DNA from: an uncultured bacterium
Lineage (GTDB): Bacteria > Bacillota_I > Bacilli_A > RF39 > UBA660
DNA length: 64,000 bases
Assembly: GCA_949292245.1 (NCBI GenBank)
Contig: CASEYV010000001.1
Span: 116,433-180,432, forward strand
Direction: 5' to 3'
Part shown: positions 43,345 to 52,397 of the stretch, one piece after another
Layout: each line of letters opens with the position of its first letter
How positions within the stretch are numbered: the stretch's first letter is position 1
Notes under the pieces: model-generated
What the model was told of the DNA's origin: nothing
Databases searched by the model: none
Seen by the model: only the letters and a program-made list of their open reading frames with translations
Made by a program: the position numbers and the translations under genes

Positions 43345-44421
43345 ATGAAAGTTAAATTACCACAAGGAACAGGTGCAATTAAAAAATCTAAGCCATATAG
43401 ATTGATGACTGATAATCAAAAAATGGTTTATAATATGGTTTATGACTCGGTAAATGGACCTTTATTTTTTGCTGAAAATTGCTGTTATGTTAATAGAAAC
43501 GGATTACAAAATTATGTTCCGTTTGATTATCAACGAGAAATGTTATTTAATATGCACAATTATAGCAACTTAATAAGTTTATTTTCAAGACAAAACGGAA
43601 AAACTATTACATCAGCGATATACATATTATGGTTTGCAATGAAATATTCATTAAAGGAAATATTAATTTGTGCTCAATCAAAAGATGCAGCGATGGAAAA
43701 CTTATCAAAAATCAAACTTACATATGAATATTGTCCTGATTTTCTAAAAAAAGGTTTGGTTTCTGATAATAAATCTACACTTATATTTGATAATGGTTCA
43801 AGAATTATTGTAAGACCTTCAACGATTAAAGCTCCTCGTGGTCTTTCACCAGCTATTGTATATGTTGATGAGTTTGCTTTTATTGGACAACAAAAATCTT
43901 CTGATAATGCTTTGGAAATGCAAGAAGAATTTTATGGAGCATTATCTCCAACTTTATCAGCTTCAAAAGGTAAATTGTTTATTACATCTACACCAATATC
44001 AGAAACAGATTTATTTTATCGTTTGTGGAGTGGTGCTATTAAAAAAGTTGATGACCATGGTATGGATATATTACCTGATTATATTTTAAAAATAAATGGT
44101 GAATTATATAGAGATTTTCATTTATTTAAAACAAAAAGAGAAGCTGAAAAATATGCCAAAACTATTAGAACTGACACTAATAAAGTTGAAGTTGTAGAAA
44201 AATCTCCTAGCGGAAATAATAGTTTTCAATCTCAATTAGTTAAATGGGATGCTTGCCCGTTAAAAGATGAAGAATGGGCAAAAGCCGAATTAAAACGTGT
44301 TGGTGCTGAAAAATTTGCCAAAGAGTATAATTGCTTAAGTGGTGATAATGTTGTATCTCTTATGGACGAACAAGGAAATATAATCAAAACTAAATTGGAA
44401 TTATTATATAATTTTTATTAA
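43345..44421 (+). CDS. 17: Large terminase, N-terminal half (ATPase) fused to split-intein N fragment
   Basis: A 358-residue protein. Residues 1-329 form the packaging ATPase: Walker A SRQNGKTI (81-88), Walker B IVYVDEFAF (171-179, Asp-Glu 175-176) and the coupling motif FITSTPIS. Residues 330-358 begin with the intein block CLSGDNVVSL and end at a natural stop. The last extein residues KFAKEYN continue as CEFIGQSNS, which is found at the start of the C-half extein at 51261. Trans-splicing would give a 589-residue terminase, close to T4 gp17 (610). Without splicing there is no nuclease domain. Confidence 0.93.
   Translation: MKVKLPQGTGAIKKSKPYRLMTDNQKMVYNMVYDSVNGPLFFAENCCYVNRNGLQNYVPFDYQREMLFNMHNYSNLISLFSRQNGKTITSAIYILWFAMKYSLKEILICAQSKDAAMENLSKIKLTYEYCPDFLKKGLVSDNKSTLIFDNGSRIIVRPSTIKAPRGLSPAIVYVDEFAFIGQQKSSDNALEMQEEFYGALSPTLSASKGKLFITSTPISETDLFYRLWSGAIKKVDDHGMDILPDYILKINGELYRDFHLFKTKREAEKYAKTIRTDTNKVEVVEKSPSGNNSFQSQLVKWDACPLKDEEWAKAELKRVGAEKFAKEYNCLSGDNVVSLMDEQGNIIKTKLELLYNFY
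44332..44418 (+). other. Split intein N fragment (29 aa) in terminase
   Basis: Residues 330-358, starting at Cys with CLSGDNV and ending KLELLYNFY before the stop. It contains only block A. Most split inteins have an N part of about 90-120 residues; this short type matches the atypically split class known from metagenomic terminase inteins (AceL-TerL type). Confidence 0.9.
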
Positions 44422-44461
44422 AAATATATAATTGATTACACCCTATATAATTTTCTTTCAT

Positions 44462-44469
44462 CATAAATA
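44462..44469 (+). promoter_or_regulatory. Candidate late-type box CATAAATA before tail sheath
   Basis: CATAAATA lies about 72 bases before the sheath ATG and matches 7 of 8 bases of TATAAATA. It is farther from the start than the other boxes. Confidence 0.35.
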
Positions 44470-44540
44470 TATGTAAAGACTTTTATAAGGTTTTTAAAAG
44501 TTTATTTTTAAGAAAACAAATAATTATATAGGAGAAAAAT

Positions 44541-47500
44541 ATGTCAGAATTAGCAAAAAGTCATATTGAGATTATAGATGATTCTTCATATGGAGCTGGA
44601 AATTCTACTATTATTCCATTGTATGTTTTTGCAACAGAACAAGATAAAATAATAGATGAAACAACTGGTGAAATAGCCGTAGGAACAACAAAATCTGTTG
44701 CCAATGAAGTCGTATTGTTAACTTCTCGTAAAGATGTTACTGATACATATGGTATTCCTAAATATACAACTGTTGATGGAACACCACAACATGGCGATGA
44801 ATTAAATGAAGTTGGTTTATACGGTTTATATGATGCATTAGGAAATTCTTCATTGGCATATGCTATTAGAGCAGATATTGACTTAAAACAATTGAAAGCA
44901 TCTAAAGCAGAACCTACTGGAAAAGTAGCTAATCAAACATTATGGTTTGATTTAACAGACACTTCTTATGGTATGTTTAGAGCTAATGGTAATTCAAGAC
45001 CAGCTGTAGCTTGGGATAGAATCGAAAATGTGTTATTACCAACATCATCTGATTTAGATGAATCTGGTAAACCAAAAGGAACATATGGAAATTCTGGTGA
45101 TATTGCATTTACCTCAATAGATAATAAACAAGTTGCTTATGAAAATATTGCTTCTGAATGGTATGAAATTGGTTCAGAAGAATGGATTAAACAATTCCCA
45201 TCATCAGCTCGTGGTCAAGCTGACGGAACATTTACATCAGGTGCTAAATTAACAATTAATGATGTAGAAGTAACATTAACTGGTACAACTGTTGGTGAAG
45301 CTGTTGAATCTATTAATAATAAAAGTATAGCTAATATTGTAGCATTAGAAGAAAACAAAGCATTAGTAATTCAAAATACACAAACATTATTAAAAATCGT
45401 TCAAGATGCAAATAAAGCATTAGAATCATTAGGATTTAAAGTTGATGGTGATAATGCAGTAATTGATACTGTATCTGTTTTCCATAAAACACACTCTCAA
45501 GTTCCTAACGGTAATGTTGCTGGTTCTATTTGGATTAAAACAACAGAACCTAACTTTGGTTCAAAATATGTTATGAAACAATATAATTCAACAACTGATT
45601 CTTGGACATCTATCACAATGCCTGTATATGGTTCATTGATTGAAGCTGAACAAGTTTTTGGTCCAGCATTAAATCCAAATTCATTAATTGTAAAATATGA
45701 TGATGCTTCATTGGCTGAATCTAAAATTTTACAATTTGGTTCATTAGGATTAAAAATAACAGGTACAAAACCAAATCCAACAATTACTAATAGTCAAGCA
45801 ATAACTCTTAGAACATTAGTTAATGGTGAAGTAAAAACATATTTGATTAGAGCATTTAGTGATACAGTTGAAAACTTTGCTAAAGCAATCAATAATGCAA
45901 AAATTCCAACAATCGTTGCTGATGTAACATCTGAAGGATATTTGAGAATTGTTTCTTCAACAGGTAATACTATTGATTTACAAGATGTTGAAGAAGGTAA
46001 TATCTTAGATACTGTTGGTATTGCTTCTGGTGAATCAGGTAAATGGGTTGAACCAAATTATGAAGCAAGTCAATTTGAATTGACATCTAATGCTCCATAT
46101 GGAACATATTGGTTTAATGATGAATTAAATGTTGATATTATGGTTAATAATGGTTCAAAATGGATGGGTTATAAGAATATGTATGAATGTGCTGAAATAT
46201 TCAAAACATCTGAACAACCTGTTCAACATGAAGATGGTTCAGTTTTAGTTGAAAATGATTTATGGGTAAATACAGCTTCTGCAAATTATCCAGAAATTTA
46301 TAGATATTATGACGGTGAATGGGAATTAGTAGATAATACTGACCAAACAACACCATTAGGTATTGTATTCGCAGATGCTCGTGAAAATGCAGGTCCATCA
46401 TATAGTGGTTCATCACACGTTGAATTTTCAGAAGATTATAAAGATTTAGTAATTTCTGATTATGTTGACCCAAATTGTGTAAATCCATTGACATATCCAG
46501 CAGGTATGTTATTATTTAACACATTGTTCTCAACAAATAATGTTAAAGAATTTACAAATGAATATGGAAATGCTGTTAAAGAATTAGGTGAAACATTTAA
46601 AGTTGGTGAATCAGAAGAATTTACAACTCCTGGTTCATTAGCAAATCCTAAAACAACAAGATGGTCAACAATATCTGGTAATGATGTTGACGGTGCAGGA
46701 TTATTTGGTAGAAAAGCTCAAAGAGCTATGGTAATTAGAGCTTTAGCAGAAGCAATTCAATCTAATGACGATATTCGTTCACAAGATTATGACTTCTTCT
46801 ACGCAACTTGCCCAGGTTACCCTGAATTAGATGATGAATTAGTAGCATTAAATTCAGATAAAAAAGAAATGTTCTACATTGTTTCTGATACACCAGCTAG
46901 ATTATCACCAAAAGCAAATGATATTATAGCTTGGGGTTCAAATAAAAATAATGCTACATCTCATGGTGAAGATGGTCGTGTAATTAGAAGTGCTTATATG
47001 ACACGTCAATATCCACCAATGGGATTAACATCAAATGTTGACGGATTAGAAATAGCTGTTCCATCATCAATAGCCAAAATGAGAAACTTATTAACATTAC
47101 CAAGAGGAATGTTCGCAGCAGGAACTCAATATGGTCAAGTTAAAAACTTAGCTTCTGTTGGTTATATTGATGCTGAAAATGAATATTCACCAATTACAGT
47201 AAAAACTGGTTTAGGTGAAGTTATAACAGCACAATCTATGAACCCAATTATGCCACAACGTAACACAGGATTGTTATTCTGGGGTGAAAATACAGAAAAT
47301 AGTTATACTTCATCATTATCTGATGAACACGCTATCTTAACTATTTTAAGATTGAAACGTGAATTAGAAGAAGCATGCTTACCATTCTTCTTCCAACCAA
47401 ATACCGAAGCATTGAGAAAAGATTTTGATGCTACATTGAGAAGTATATTCAATGATTATGTTGGTAGAGATGAATTGTATGACTATACATTAGTTACTGA

Positions 47501-47636
47501 CCGTTCTGTAAATACAAATGAACGTATTGAAAGAAAAGAATTATGGGCTGAATGTGCAATCGAAATTGTTAAAGGTGTAGAACAAATCTATATCCCAATC
47601 AGAATTGTTAAAACAGGCTCAATATCTGGTGAATAA
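44541..47636 (+). CDS. 18: Contractile tail sheath protein, T4 gp18-like (enlarged)
   Basis: A 1031-residue protein; T4 gp18 is 659. The N-terminus (DDSSYGAGNSTIIPLYVFAT) and C-terminal domain (NPIMPQRNTGLLFWGENT, HAILTILRLKRELEEACLPF, then IPIRIVKTGSI) match the conserved sheath core that forms the inter-subunit handshake. The extra mass lies in the middle: residues about 150-560 contain beta-rich repeats such as NQTLWFDLTDTSYGMF, GSIWIKTTEPNFGSKYVM and YGTYWFNDELNVDIMV, which look like duplicated surface domains. Higher G/C use suggests strong expression. AGGAG precedes the ATG and a strong terminator follows. Confidence 0.85.
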   Translation: MSELAKSHIEIIDDSSYGAGNSTIIPLYVFATEQDKIIDETTGEIAVGTTKSVANEVVLLTSRKDVTDTYGIPKYTTVDGTPQHGDELNEVGLYGLYDALGNSSLAYAIRADIDLKQLKASKAEPTGKVANQTLWFDLTDTSYGMFRANGNSRPAVAWDRIENVLLPTSSDLDESGKPKGTYGNSGDIAFTSIDNKQVAYENIASEWYEIGSEEWIKQFPSSARGQADGTFTSGAKLTINDVEVTLTGTTVGEAVESINNKSIANIVALEENKALVIQNTQTLLKIVQDANKALESLGFKVDGDNAVIDTVSVFHKTHSQVPNGNVAGSIWIKTTEPNFGSKYVMKQYNSTTDSWTSITMPVYGSLIEAEQVFGPALNPNSLIVKYDDASLAESKILQFGSLGLKITGTKPNPTITNSQAITLRTLVNGEVKTYLIRAFSDTVENFAKAINNAKIPTIVADVTSEGYLRIVSSTGNTIDLQDVEEGNILDTVGIASGESGKWVEPNYEASQFELTSNAPYGTYWFNDELNVDIMVNNGSKWMGYKNMYECAEIFKTSEQPVQHEDGSVLVENDLWVNTASANYPEIYRYYDGEWELVDNTDQTTPLGIVFADARENAGPSYSGSSHVEFSEDYKDLVISDYVDPNCVNPLTYPAGMLLFNTLFSTNNVKEFTNEYGNAVKELGETFKVGESEEFTTPGSLANPKTTRWSTISGNDVDGAGLFGRKAQRAMVIRALAEAIQSNDDIRSQDYDFFYATCPGYPELDDELVALNSDKKEMFYIVSDTPARLSPKANDIIAWGSNKNNATSHGEDGRVIRSAYMTRQYPPMGLTSNVDGLEIAVPSSIAKMRNLLTLPRGMFAAGTQYGQVKNLASVGYIDAENEYSPITVKTGLGEVITAQSMNPIMPQRNTGLLFWGENTENSYTSSLSDEHAILTILRLKRELEEACLPFFFQPNTEALRKDFDATLRSIFNDYVGRDELYDYTLVTDRSVNTNERIERKELWAECAIEIVKGVEQIYIPIRIVKTGSISGE

Positions 47637-47652
47637 CTGTAAAAATAATTAA

Positions 47653-47690
47653 AAAATAAACCGCTAAAACATTTTAGCGGTTTATTTTTA
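47653..47690. terminator. Terminator after tail sheath
   Basis: A long stem (AAATAAACCGCTAAAA with its complement) followed by a T-rich tract. Confidence 0.88.
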
Positions 47691-47719
47691 TTGTAAATAT
47701 ATATTTGTTGATGTATAAT
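47691..47719 (+). promoter_or_regulatory. Sigma70-like promoter for the 47743-52043 unit
   Basis: TTGTAA (47691-47696), 17 bases, TATAAT (47714-47719), directly after the sheath terminator and 24 bases before the next ATG. It would drive the unit that ends with the C-half of the terminase. Confidence 0.7.
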
Positions 47720-47742
47720 TATGAAAAAATAAAGGAAATAAT

Positions 47743-48372
47743 ATGAAAATACCATTTGGATTAACATTATCTGGATTATTATTAAAAGGTAAAGATAGAG
47801 AAAGAGCTCGTATAGAATATGAGTTATCTGGTCGTGATAAAGAAATAAGTTTATTATTATTGGATTATGATAATACTGAATTACAAAAATTGACTGATTA
47901 TCAAATAAAAAAATTAAATATTGATAAAAAATATAATTTAATTAATGAATTTGATTATGAAATTCAGTTAAATAATATAAATCCGTTGAATAAATCTGAA
48001 ACAGAACAAAAAATATCTGAATTGGATATATATTTGAAATATGATAAAATAAACAATATAGAATATTGTAAACAAAAAAATGATATTTTAGGAAAACCTT
48101 GGGTTGCTATTAAAACCGATTATGATGAAAAAAATGACCCTGATAATTTAGAAATTGAAGTTGCTTATAATAAAACATTTATTGAAAAAATGCGTCAAAA
48201 AGGTTTGCCAGGTGATACTGATGAAGAAATAGCTGAACAATGGTTAAAATTGTTTATGATAGCTAATTTAGAAGAAGATGATTTGCGTATGGTTGATGAT
48301 GAATATACCGAAGATTCAAAATCAATAGTAACTAAGAAAAAAATTGGTGATAATATGATAATTATGGGATAA
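47743..48372 (+). CDS. Hypothetical protein with two SHOCT-like repeats
   Basis: A 209-residue protein with N-terminus MKIPFGLTLSGLLLKGKDRE. Two similar helical repeats follow: LNIDKKYNLINEFDYEIQLN (about 59-78) and LDIYLKYDKINNIEYCKQKN (about 95-114), both of the pattern aromatic/Lys-x-x-x-Ile-Asn-x-x-Glu/Asp-Tyr. These resemble short oligomerisation repeats (SHOCT-type). An acidic C-terminus follows. It precedes the flap nuclease gene by 6 bases, so a replication-associated role is possible. Family not recognised. Confidence 0.5.
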   Translation: MKIPFGLTLSGLLLKGKDRERARIEYELSGRDKEISLLLLDYDNTELQKLTDYQIKKLNIDKKYNLINEFDYEIQLNNINPLNKSETEQKISELDIYLKYDKINNIEYCKQKNDILGKPWVAIKTDYDEKNDPDNLEIEVAYNKTFIEKMRQKGLPGDTDEEIAEQWLKLFMIANLEEDDLRMVDDEYTEDSKSIVTKKKIGDNMIIMG

Positions 48373-48378
48373 TTTTAT

Positions 48379-49428
48379 ATGAAAACTTTTTTAATAATTG
48401 ATATTTATAATTTGTATTATAGAGCATTACATGCTATTAATTCTAAGGATTCTTTGGAATTACAAGAAGGATTGATGTTACATACTTTAATATATATGAT
48501 AAAAAAAGCGTGTGATAAATTTAATCCATCACATTTGGTTGTATGTTCTGATGGTCATAAATCTTGGAGAAAAAAATATTATTCTGCTTATAAAATGAAC
48601 AGAATTGAAAGATTACAAGATAGAACACCAGCAGAAGCTATGCGTGAAGAAAGATTAAAAAGTATTTTTGAAAATGAATTTTTACCATTTATAAAAGAAA
48701 AAACAAATATCTCATTTTTAGAATGTAATGAAGCAGAAGCTGATGATTTGATAGCAAGATTTATTAAATTACATAATAATGATTTAAATATCATATTAAG
48801 CACTGATAATGATTTTATACAACTATTATCCGATAATGTAATTATATATAATTCTATGGAAGATAGAATTGTATCTAATAAATGTATGATTTCATCTATT
48901 AATAATGTTCCAATTAAATTTTCTATTAAAGATGGTAAAATAAGTGTATCAAGAACCGATTGTTTATTTAAAAAAGGTGAAACTAATTTAGTTCCTATGG
49001 AAAATTGGGTTCAATATGCGTTATTTTCTAAATGTATTCGTGGAGATAAATCTGATAATATATTTTCAGCTTATCCTGGAATTAGAGAAAAATCTACAAA
49101 AAATACTGTTGGAATGTTAGATGCTTTTGCTGATATGGCTACAAAAGGTTATAATTGGCAAACTTTTATGAATTCTACTTGGGAAACTCCATTCGGAGAA
49201 AAGAAAATAGTTAAAGAATGCTATGAATTTAATAAAAGAATTATTGACTTAAATGAAATACCAGATGATATTAAAAATAATATAGATAAATCTATTAAAG
49301 AATCATTAAAAATAAATGGAATAAATCAGGTAGGATTTAATTTGGCAAAATTTTTGAATAGATGGAAATTAGAAAAATTATTAGAATCTATACAAAATTT
49401 TTCATCTTATTTTAGTAAGACTTATTGA
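48379..49428 (+). CDS. rnh: 5'-3' exonuclease / flap nuclease, T4 RNase H-like
   Basis: Removes RNA primers and flaps from Okazaki fragments. It is 349 residues long. FEN-family motifs: FLIIDIYNLYYRALHA (metal Asp at the N-terminus), ECNEAEADDLIARF, ILSTDNDFIQLL, and RGDKSDNIFSAYPGI (helix-hairpin-helix/metal site), all in order. The T4 counterpart is the rnh product. It is inside the 6.5 kb stretch that separates the two terminase halves, and its end overlaps a TTG-started extension of the next frame only; the next ATG is 8 bases later. Confidence 0.88.
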   Translation: MKTFLIIDIYNLYYRALHAINSKDSLELQEGLMLHTLIYMIKKACDKFNPSHLVVCSDGHKSWRKKYYSAYKMNRIERLQDRTPAEAMREERLKSIFENEFLPFIKEKTNISFLECNEAEADDLIARFIKLHNNDLNIILSTDNDFIQLLSDNVIIYNSMEDRIVSNKCMISSINNVPIKFSIKDGKISVSRTDCLFKKGETNLVPMENWVQYALFSKCIRGDKSDNIFSAYPGIREKSTKNTVGMLDAFADMATKGYNWQTFMNSTWETPFGEKKIVKECYEFNKRIIDLNEIPDDIKNNIDKSIKESLKINGINQVGFNLAKFLNRWKLEKLLESIQNFSSYFSKTY

Positions 49429-49436
49429 GGTTAGAA

Positions 49437-50174
49437 ATGGAAATTAAATTATATAATGATGATTGTATAAATGTTATGAAACAAATACCTGATGAAAGCA
49501 TAGATATGATTTTATGTGATTTACCTTATGCTGAAACAGGCAATAAATGGGATAAAATGCTTGATTTAAAAGAAGTTTTTAAACAATATGAACGAATAAT
49601 TAAAGAAGATGGTGCTATTGTTTTAACAGGAACATTTAAATTTGGTGTAACATTATATAATATAGCTCCTCATTTATATAAGTATGATTGGGTATGGGAA
49701 AAAGATAATGGGACAAATGCTCCAAATGTTAATCATCAACCATTTAGAATACATGAAATGGTATTTGTTTTTGGTAAGGGTAGAGTAACAAACGGAACTA
49801 GAATTCCAATGAAATATAATCCACAAAAAACAGATGGAACACCTTATTGTCAGAAATCTGGTCGAATGAGTGAAAATTGGAAAGGTGGATTAAAAAATAT
49901 TGTTACTAATAATGCAAGTGGATTAAGACACCCAAAAACTATTCAAAAATTTGTTAGAGATAAAGGTGGTTTTCACCCAACACAAAAGCCTGTATCTATG
50001 ATGGAATATTTTATCAAAACATATACAAATGAAGGTGATACAGTCTTGGATAATTGTATGGGTAGCGGTTCAACTGGTGTTGCTTGTATTAACACAAATA
50101 GAAATTTTATTGGTATTGAATTAGATGAAAAATATTTTCATATTGCAAGTAGGAGAATAAATGGGGATAATTAA
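49437..50174 (+). CDS. DNA methyltransferase (beta class, DLPY)
   Basis: A 245-residue methyltransferase. Near the N-terminus it has the catalytic MILCDLPYAETGNKWD, then FHPTQKPVSMMEYFIKTYT and the SAM motif VLDNCMGSGSTGVAC near the C-terminus, which is the beta-class order (N4-cytosine or N6-adenine). The ATG at 49437 has GAGG 6 bases upstream; an upstream TTG would overlap the nuclease gene. A related enzyme follows immediately, overlapping by 14 bases. Confidence 0.85.
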   Translation: MEIKLYNDDCINVMKQIPDESIDMILCDLPYAETGNKWDKMLDLKEVFKQYERIIKEDGAIVLTGTFKFGVTLYNIAPHLYKYDWVWEKDNGTNAPNVNHQPFRIHEMVFVFGKGRVTNGTRIPMKYNPQKTDGTPYCQKSGRMSENWKGGLKNIVTNNASGLRHPKTIQKFVRDKGGFHPTQKPVSMMEYFIKTYTNEGDTVLDNCMGSGSTGVACINTNRNFIGIELDEKYFHIASRRINGDN

Positions 50175-50940
50175 ATTATATAATGGTGATTGCTTAGAAG
50201 TAATGGATAAATTAATTTCTGATGGAATCAAAGTGGATGCTATTATTACTGACCCGCCATATTCTGTGACACGAAGTAAGTGGGATAAAATTATACCTTT
50301 TGAAGATATGTGGAATAAAATTAAGCTATTAAGAAAATTTGGTATTGCTATTGTATTATTTGGTAATGAACCTTTTAGTTCTTTATTACGATTAAGTAAT
50401 ATAGACGAATATAGATATGATTTTAAATGGGTTAAAAATCATCAAACAGGGTTTGCAAATTGTAATTATAGACCAATGAATAAATATGAAGATATTATTG
50501 TTTTTAGTGAATGTAATGCTTCATCTGGTGGAAAGTTAAACGCAATGAAATATAATCCACAAGGTTTAGTAAAAATTAATAAAATTAAAAAGAATACTTC
50601 TAAACGTCAAGGGTTAATATCCTATGCTAATAACAATATGGATAAAAATAATCAATTATTACAAGAAGGAAGTGAATATATACAAAGATATACTAATTAT
50701 CCATCTAATGTTTTGCAATTTAATTGTGAAAGTAAATATGTTCATCCAACTCAAAAACCATTAGATTTAATGGAATATCTTGTTAAGACATATACAAATG
50801 AATGTGATACTGTATTAGATTTTACTATGGGAAGCGGAACAACAGGTGTTGCATGTAAAAATACTAATAGAAATTTCATAGGTATTGAAAAAGATGAAAA
50901 GTATTTTGATATTGCTAAAAATAGAATTAATAATTCGTAA
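50161..50940 (+). CDS. DNA methyltransferase (beta class, DPPY)
   Basis: A 259-residue enzyme of the same class as its upstream neighbour: AIITDPPYSVTRSKWDKI, then VHPTQKPLDLMEYLVKTYT and VLDFTMGSGTTGVACKNTN. The shared blocks show that the pair arose by duplication, but their central target-recognition parts differ, so they probably methylate different sites. AGGAG lies 6 bases before the ATG, inside the first gene. The C-half of the terminase begins 11 bases after its stop. Confidence 0.85.
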   Translation: MGIIKLYNGDCLEVMDKLISDGIKVDAIITDPPYSVTRSKWDKIIPFEDMWNKIKLLRKFGIAIVLFGNEPFSSLLRLSNIDEYRYDFKWVKNHQTGFANCNYRPMNKYEDIIVFSECNASSGGKLNAMKYNPQGLVKINKIKKNTSKRQGLISYANNNMDKNNQLLQEGSEYIQRYTNYPSNVLQFNCESKYVHPTQKPLDLMEYLVKTYTNECDTVLDFTMGSGTTGVACKNTNRNFIGIEKDEKYFDIAKNRINNS

Positions 50941-50951
50941 AAAGGTAATTT

Positions 50952-51260
50952 ATGTATAAAATTTTAACTAATAATGGTTGGAAAAAATTCGATGGTATTA
51001 AAAAAATCGATAATCAAGAAGTTATAAAATTAACTCTTGAAAATGATAATTTTATTGAATGCACAAATGACCATAAAATTTATATAAATTGCTTTGAATA
51101 TGTTGAAGCTAAAACATTAAAAATAGGTGATTATGTTTATACTGATGATGGGTTAATAACCATAAAAAATATTGAAAATGTTGGTATAAAAGATGTATAT
51201 GATATTTTAAATGTTGAGGATGGTAATAAATTTTTTGCTAATGATATTTTAGTTCATAAT
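50952..51260 (+). other. Split intein C fragment (103 aa) in terminase
   Basis: Starts at its own Met (MYKILTNNGWKKF) and ends ILVHN before Cys+1 at 51261-51263. Blocks B, F and G are all in this fragment, complementing the 29-residue N fragment. Together they total 132 residues, a minimal intein without an endonuclease. Confidence 0.92.
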
Positions 51261-52043
51261 TGTGAGTTTATCGGTCAATCTAATTCATTGGTTGATTCTA
51301 ATGTTATTAGAAATATGTTATTAGAGTTAGAATCGGTTACATATAAATTTTTAGTTGATAATGATATAAAATTTTATGATGATTTGAAGCCTTATAAAAA
51401 ATATATTGTTACAATAGATACTTCTATGGGATTGGAAGAAGACTATTCTGCAATTCAAGTTTTTGAATTTCCTGGATTTATACAAATAGCAGAATGGCAA
51501 GCCGATAAATTAAATCAAAATTTACAAGTTGAAAAAATGAAAAACTTGACAGATTGGATGTATTCTGATATTAAAAGTAAAGGTAATTTACATCCAGAAA
51601 TTTATTGGTCATTGGAAAACAATGGTTCTGGTGAAGGTTTTATATGTGCTTTACGAGAAAAAGGTGGAACAGAATATATTAAAAGAGCTAATTTGATTAC
51701 AGAAACAGGTAATAAAAGAATTGGTTTTACAACAACATCAAGGACTAAACCAATGGCTTGCTCACAATTAAAAATATTATTAGAATCTAATCGTATGAAA
51801 ATAAATTCTCGTAATTATGCTATTCAATTATCAAATTTTTCGGCTGATTCAGCTATGTCATATTCAGCAAAAGGTGAATCACACGATGACTTGATAACAT
51901 CATCTTTAATAATGATAATGGTTTATTTACAAGAAAAAAATAGATTAGATTTAAATATGGAAATAATGAATTATAATAATATAAGGGCTCAATTAAAACC
52001 AGAAAATATTGAAGATTCTCCAATTATTTTTTCTATAAATTAA
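50952..52043 (+). CDS. 17: Split-intein C fragment fused to large terminase C-terminal (nuclease) half
   Basis: A 363-residue protein. Residues 1-103 are the intein C fragment (FIECTNDHKIYI block B region; DVYDILNVEDGNKFFANDIL and VHN at the end). Residues 104-363 are the terminase nuclease domain, starting CEFIGQSNS, with metal-site motifs VTIDTSMGLEEDYSA, YWSLENNGSGEGF and SHDDLITSSL, as in T4 gp17. It has no ATPase motifs, so it must join the 43345-44421 product to package DNA. AAAAGG precedes the ATG. It lies at the end of a different transcription unit from the N half. Confidence 0.93.
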   Translation: MYKILTNNGWKKFDGIKKIDNQEVIKLTLENDNFIECTNDHKIYINCFEYVEAKTLKIGDYVYTDDGLITIKNIENVGIKDVYDILNVEDGNKFFANDILVHNCEFIGQSNSLVDSNVIRNMLLELESVTYKFLVDNDIKFYDDLKPYKKYIVTIDTSMGLEEDYSAIQVFEFPGFIQIAEWQADKLNQNLQVEKMKNLTDWMYSDIKSKGNLHPEIYWSLENNGSGEGFICALREKGGTEYIKRANLITETGNKRIGFTTTSRTKPMACSQLKILLESNRMKINSRNYAIQLSNFSADSAMSYSAKGESHDDLITSSLIMIMVYLQEKNRLDLNMEIMNYNNIRAQLKPENIEDSPIIFSIN

Positions 52044-52046
52044 TGC

Positions 52047-52074
52047 TTGACATTTAGTTTTTTTAGTGTATATT
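52047..52074 (+). promoter_or_regulatory. Sigma70-like promoter for small early genes
   Basis: TTGACA (52047-52052), 16 bases, TATATT (52069-52074), directly after the terminase C-half stop codon and 36 bases before the next ATG. Confidence 0.75.
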
Positions 52075-52109
52075 TCATATATAAGTTGATTATATGAAAG
52101 GAATAAATT

Positions 52110-52397
52110 ATGAAAAAGGGTGATATTTTAGTTTATACAAGTTGGAATTTAAAATCTGAAATTTATAAAATTATTAAAATGACTGAAAAAACTGTTACTG
52201 TTGTTGAACTTGAAAAGGAAATTGTTGAAAAAGAACAGCAGACAGCTCTTTTTAGATGTAATAAAGTTATGCCGTCTGATAAAATGATTGGAGTACCTTT
52301 TCGCCGTAAAATTGGAGAAAATGAAACTGTTAAAGTAGGAAAAAATAAATATGCTAAAATTTGGGATGGTAAATTGATTTTTGACCGTTTTATATAA
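52110..52397 (+). CDS. Small basic hypothetical protein
   Basis: A 95-residue basic protein, mainly beta strands (KKGDILVYTSW, KIIKMTEKTVTVVELEKE, KYAKIWDGKLIF), similar in feel to SH3-like small early phage proteins. AAGGA lies before the ATG. First gene of a unit behind a TTGACA promoter, so likely early. Family not recognised. Confidence 0.5.
   Translation: MKKGDILVYTSWNLKSEIYKIIKMTEKTVTVVELEKEIVEKEQQTALFRCNKVMPSDKMIGVPFRRKIGENETVKVGKNKYAKIWDGKLIFDRFI

Noticed and set aside
43345-44421. Terminase N half as a truncated pseudogene
   Set aside because: The C-terminal 29 residues are a clear intein N block, and the matching intein C fragment with the rest of the terminase is present at 50952-52043, so it is a functional split gene.
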